Position numbers and translations under genes: made by a program. From CAVUAT01 sp963848045 (GTDB taxonomy: Bacteria; Actinomycetota; Thermoleophilia; Solirubrobacterales; 70-9), in the NCBI GenBank assembly GCA_963848045.1, contig CAWKCC010000002.1, forward strand, positions 1-64,000: a DNA stretch of 64,000 nt. Direction: 5' to 3'. Positions 61,948 through 64,000 of the stretch are shown here, one piece after another. The notes under the pieces are model-generated. The model was not told where the DNA came from. It did not search any database and saw only the letters and a program-made list of their open reading frames with translations. The number at the start of each line of letters is the position of its first letter. Within the stretch, counting starts at the first letter, position 1.

Positions 61948-62955
61948 ATGACCGAGACCCTCTTCCAAAGCGGCAACGGGAACGCGGCGGCGGCCGAGCG
62001 GCGCACGCTGAGCGAGCTCACCGACGGCGAGATGCTCGAGTCGGTGTTCGCGGTGCGCGAGCGCGAGCTGCGCCAGAAGCGAAACGGTGAGGACTTCCTC
62101 AGGGTCGTGCTCGCCGACAAGACCGGGACGGTCCCGGCGATCTGCTGGAGCGACGCCCAGCGCCTCTTCGACCTCGCGGCCCCCGGCACCGCGGTACTCG
62201 TCACCGGCCGTTTCTCTGTGCACGCGCAGTACGGCCGCCAGATCAAGATCGACTCGATCACCCCCGCAGCCGAGGGCTCGTATCAACCCGAGCAGCTCGC
62301 GGAGGGGCCCACGGTCGCCCCCGACCGCCTCGAGGCGGACCTGCGCGAGTTGCTCGCGACGATCCAGGACCCGCACCTGGGCGAGCTGCTCAGCCGCTTC
62401 TTCGGCGAGGGCACGCCCGTCTGGGAGCGCTTCCGCGAGGCGCCCGCGGCCAAGTACTACCACCAGGCCTACGTGGGCGGGTTGCTCGAGCACACGCTCT
62501 CGGTCGCCCAGGCGGTCAGCGCCGCCTCGGCGTTCTTCCCGGGGATCGACCGCGAGGTCGCGGTGACCGGCGCCCTGCTGCACGACATCGGCAAGACCGA
62601 GGCCTACAACGACGAGCCGGTCGCGATCGACCTCACCGACGCCGGCCGCCTGCAGGGCGAGATCCCGCTTGGCTACTACCGGGTTCGCCGCCAGATCGAG
62701 GAGATCGAGGGCTTCGAGCCCGAGCTCGCCGAGGCGGTGCTCCACATCATCCTCTCCCACCACGGCACGCTCGAGCACGGCTCGCCCGTGGTGCCCTGCA
62801 CTCGCGAGGCGACCCTCGTGCACACGATGGACAACCTCGGCGGCAAGCTCGGCAGCTTCGACCGCATCGAACGCGAGCTCGCCGACGGCGAGAGCTGGTC
62901 GCGCTTCGACCGCGGCATCGACGCGTCGGCGTTCTTCGGCACCCGCGCGGCGTAG
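61948..62955 (+). CDS. YhaM-like 3'-5' exonuclease (OB-fold plus HD domain)
   Basis: A 335-residue protein. An OB-fold (LRVVLADKTGTVPAICW, VLVTGRFSVHAQYGRQIKID) precedes an HD domain: KYYHQAYVGGLLEHTLSVAQ, TGALLHDIGKTEAYN and HIILSHHGTLEHGSP, VHTMDNLGGKLGSFD. This is the YhaM/CBF1 layout, a metal-dependent 3'-5' exonuclease acting on RNA and ssDNA. It is divergent from the SDR gene. Confidence 0.85.
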   Translation: MTETLFQSGNGNAAAAERRTLSELTDGEMLESVFAVRERELRQKRNGEDFLRVVLADKTGTVPAICWSDAQRLFDLAAPGTAVLVTGRFSVHAQYGRQIKIDSITPAAEGSYQPEQLAEGPTVAPDRLEADLRELLATIQDPHLGELLSRFFGEGTPVWERFREAPAAKYYHQAYVGGLLEHTLSVAQAVSAASAFFPGIDREVAVTGALLHDIGKTEAYNDEPVAIDLTDAGRLQGEIPLGYYRVRRQIEEIEGFEPELAEAVLHIILSHHGTLEHGSPVVPCTREATLVHTMDNLGGKLGSFDRIERELADGESWSRFDRGIDASAFFGTRAA

Positions 62956-63098
62956 CCCTTCCTCTCCGGATCCGCCTTTCCGCCCCCTGAGCGGGGACGC
63001 GAACGGTTCGCCGCTCCGGAACGGCCGGCCGCAATTTGCGCGTTTCGACCGCACGCGCGTCTCGGCCGTAAGCGATGCCTGACTATTGTGAGCGGCGA

Positions 63099-64000
63099 AT
63101 GGCAAAGGACACAGAGAAGCTGATCCGCCAGCTCTCGCTGATCTCCTTCCTGATGGCCCAGGGCAGACCGGTATCGGCCCTGGAGATCAAGCGCGAGGTG
63201 GAGGGCTACAACGACATGAACGACGACGCCTTCGCGCGTCGCTTCTACGCCGACCGCGCGGAGCTGGAGAGCCTCGGGATCACGCTGCAGGTCGAGAAGC
63301 CCGGCGAGAGCCTGCAGGGCTACGAGTCCGAGCTCTACTCGCTGCCGCCCGAGAACTTCTACCTCGACGCGATCAAGTTCAGCGACGACGAGCTGGCGGC
63401 GCTGCAGACGGCGCTGCACCTGCTCGACGGCGAATTCGCCTACGCGGAACCGCTGCGCCTGGCGCTGCAGCAGGTCTCCTGGGGCCGGCCCAGCCCTCTC
63501 ACATCCCCCGAGCAGAGCGCCGTCGAGGTTCGGATGACGGCCAAGGCCGACGGCGCCGAGGTCTCGCAGCGCCTCTCCAAGATCGAGACGGCGATCTCGC
63601 GGCGCAAGACGATCGAGTTCACCTACTACACGATCGAGCGAGACGCCACGAGCAAGCGCAAGGTCGACCCCTACCACCTCGTCTACCGCGGTGGGCAGTT
63701 CTACCTGATCGGCCACTCCCACGAGCGCGAGGCGGTTCGCGTCTTCCGCCTCTCGCGGATTCGGGGCAAGGTCTCCTACGCCTCCAAGGCCGAGCACGAC
63801 TTCGGTGCCCCGCAGGGGTTCGAGCGGCGCGACTACGCAAGACGCTCCGAATGGCAGCTCGGCGAGACGCTGGGCTCGGCGAGGGTCTTCCTGCGCGACC
63901 GCATCGCCTGGCTCGTCGAGCGCGACTTCGGCTGCTACGGCGAGATCGGCAAGGCCCGCAAGGGCGAATCGGTCCCCGGCAAGGGCGTCGTGTTCGAGAC
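63099..64000 (+). CDS. WYL-domain transcriptional regulator (PafB/C-like), 3' end outside the window
   Basis: The ATG at 63099 starts AKDTEKLIRQLSLISFLMAQ and RPVSALEIKREVEGYNDMND, a winged helix, then AFARRFYADRAELESLGITL. The WYL domain follows: ISRRKTIEFTYYTIERDATS, KVDPYHLVYRGGQFYLIGHS and EREAVRVFRLSRIRGKVSYA. Family members respond to nucleic acids or ssDNA and control DNA-damage genes in actinobacteria. At least 300 residues are present; the stop is not in the window. A second copy may follow downstream, as PafB and PafC often come in pairs (inference). Confidence 0.82.
   Translation, partial: MAKDTEKLIRQLSLISFLMAQGRPVSALEIKREVEGYNDMNDDAFARRFYADRAELESLGITLQVEKPGESLQGYESELYSLPPENFYLDAIKFSDDELAALQTALHLLDGEFAYAEPLRLALQQVSWGRPSPLTSPEQSAVEVRMTAKADGAEVSQRLSKIETAISRRKTIEFTYYTIERDATSKRKVDPYHLVYRGGQFYLIGHSHEREAVRVFRLSRIRGKVSYASKAEHDFGAPQGFERRDYARRSEWQLGETLGSARVFLRDRIAWLVERDFGCYGEIGKARKGESVPGKGVVFE

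Overview
The window is high-GC DNA with frequent GTG and TTG starts, tightly overlapping operons and several gene types typical of Actinobacteria: fused sigma/anti-sigma, acyl-CoA carboxylase with an epsilon-like subunit, dodecin, a WYL regulator and a CGNR zinc-finger protein. Secreted proteins ending in Lys/Arg-rich tails, and a cyclase with a characteristic N-terminal segment, point to the class Thermoleophilia (Solirubrobacterales-like). That placement is inference from protein style, not a computed result.

Layout. 1-5.1 kb: two secreted proteins with basic tails, a YCII/ArsR pair, a HEAT-repeat protein and a copper-type P1B ATPase; three of these genes carry apparent single-base frameshifts. 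5.2-10.7 kb: an epimerase-like protein, a DUF308 membrane protein, and a minus-strand run of PhzF-like isomerase, class III aminotransferase and flavin amine oxidase. 10.8-13.6 kb: a DUF4389 membrane protein, a Ca2+/H+ antiporter flanked by two paralogous microproteins (38 and 36 aa), GTGAC/GTCAC palindromes upstream of each microprotein, and a divergent CGNR zinc-finger protein. 13.7-19.5 kb: a small secreted or membrane protein with no standard start codon, a sigma/anti-sigma fusion overlapping a secreted Ig-like protein, UDP-xylose synthase and a Ca-binding-like secreted protein. 19.5-32 kb: UDP-GlcNAc 2-epimerase, glycosyltransferases, methylmalonyl-CoA mutase large subunit, a Gfo/Idh/MocA oxidoreductase and a surface-glycan cluster with duplicated glycosyltransferase and HGD-motif proteins plus a sulfotransferase. 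32-38 kb: a class III adenylate cyclase lacking an obvious start, acyl-CoA carboxylase beta and epsilon, dodecin, a Baeyer-Villiger-type monooxygenase and an ornithine cyclodeaminase-like protein. 39.5-45.3 kb: an assimilatory sulfate reduction operon (sulfite reductase, cysH, sat, cysC), with a PHP phosphoesterase and an Rrf2 regulator next to it. 45.4-50 kb: biotin carboxylase/BCCP and succinyl-CoA synthetase. 50-64 kb: DtxR regulator, NADP oxidoreductases, an atypical dihydropteroate synthase, an MrfA-like helicase, tRNA-Phe, an SRPBCC gene broken by a 281-bp duplication, an MFS transporter, a YhaM-like nuclease and a partial WYL regulator.

How they fit together. Propionyl-CoA carboxylation (beta, epsilon and biotin subunits), methylmalonyl-CoA mutase and SucCD form a propionate-to-succinate route. 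The sulfate operon supplies sulfide and, through CysC, PAPS that the glycan-cluster sulfotransferase could use; the PHP protein could remove the PAP by-product. The most unusual structures are the microprotein/antiporter/palindrome locus, the duplicated glycan module, the genes without normal start codons, and the basic-tailed secreted proteins.
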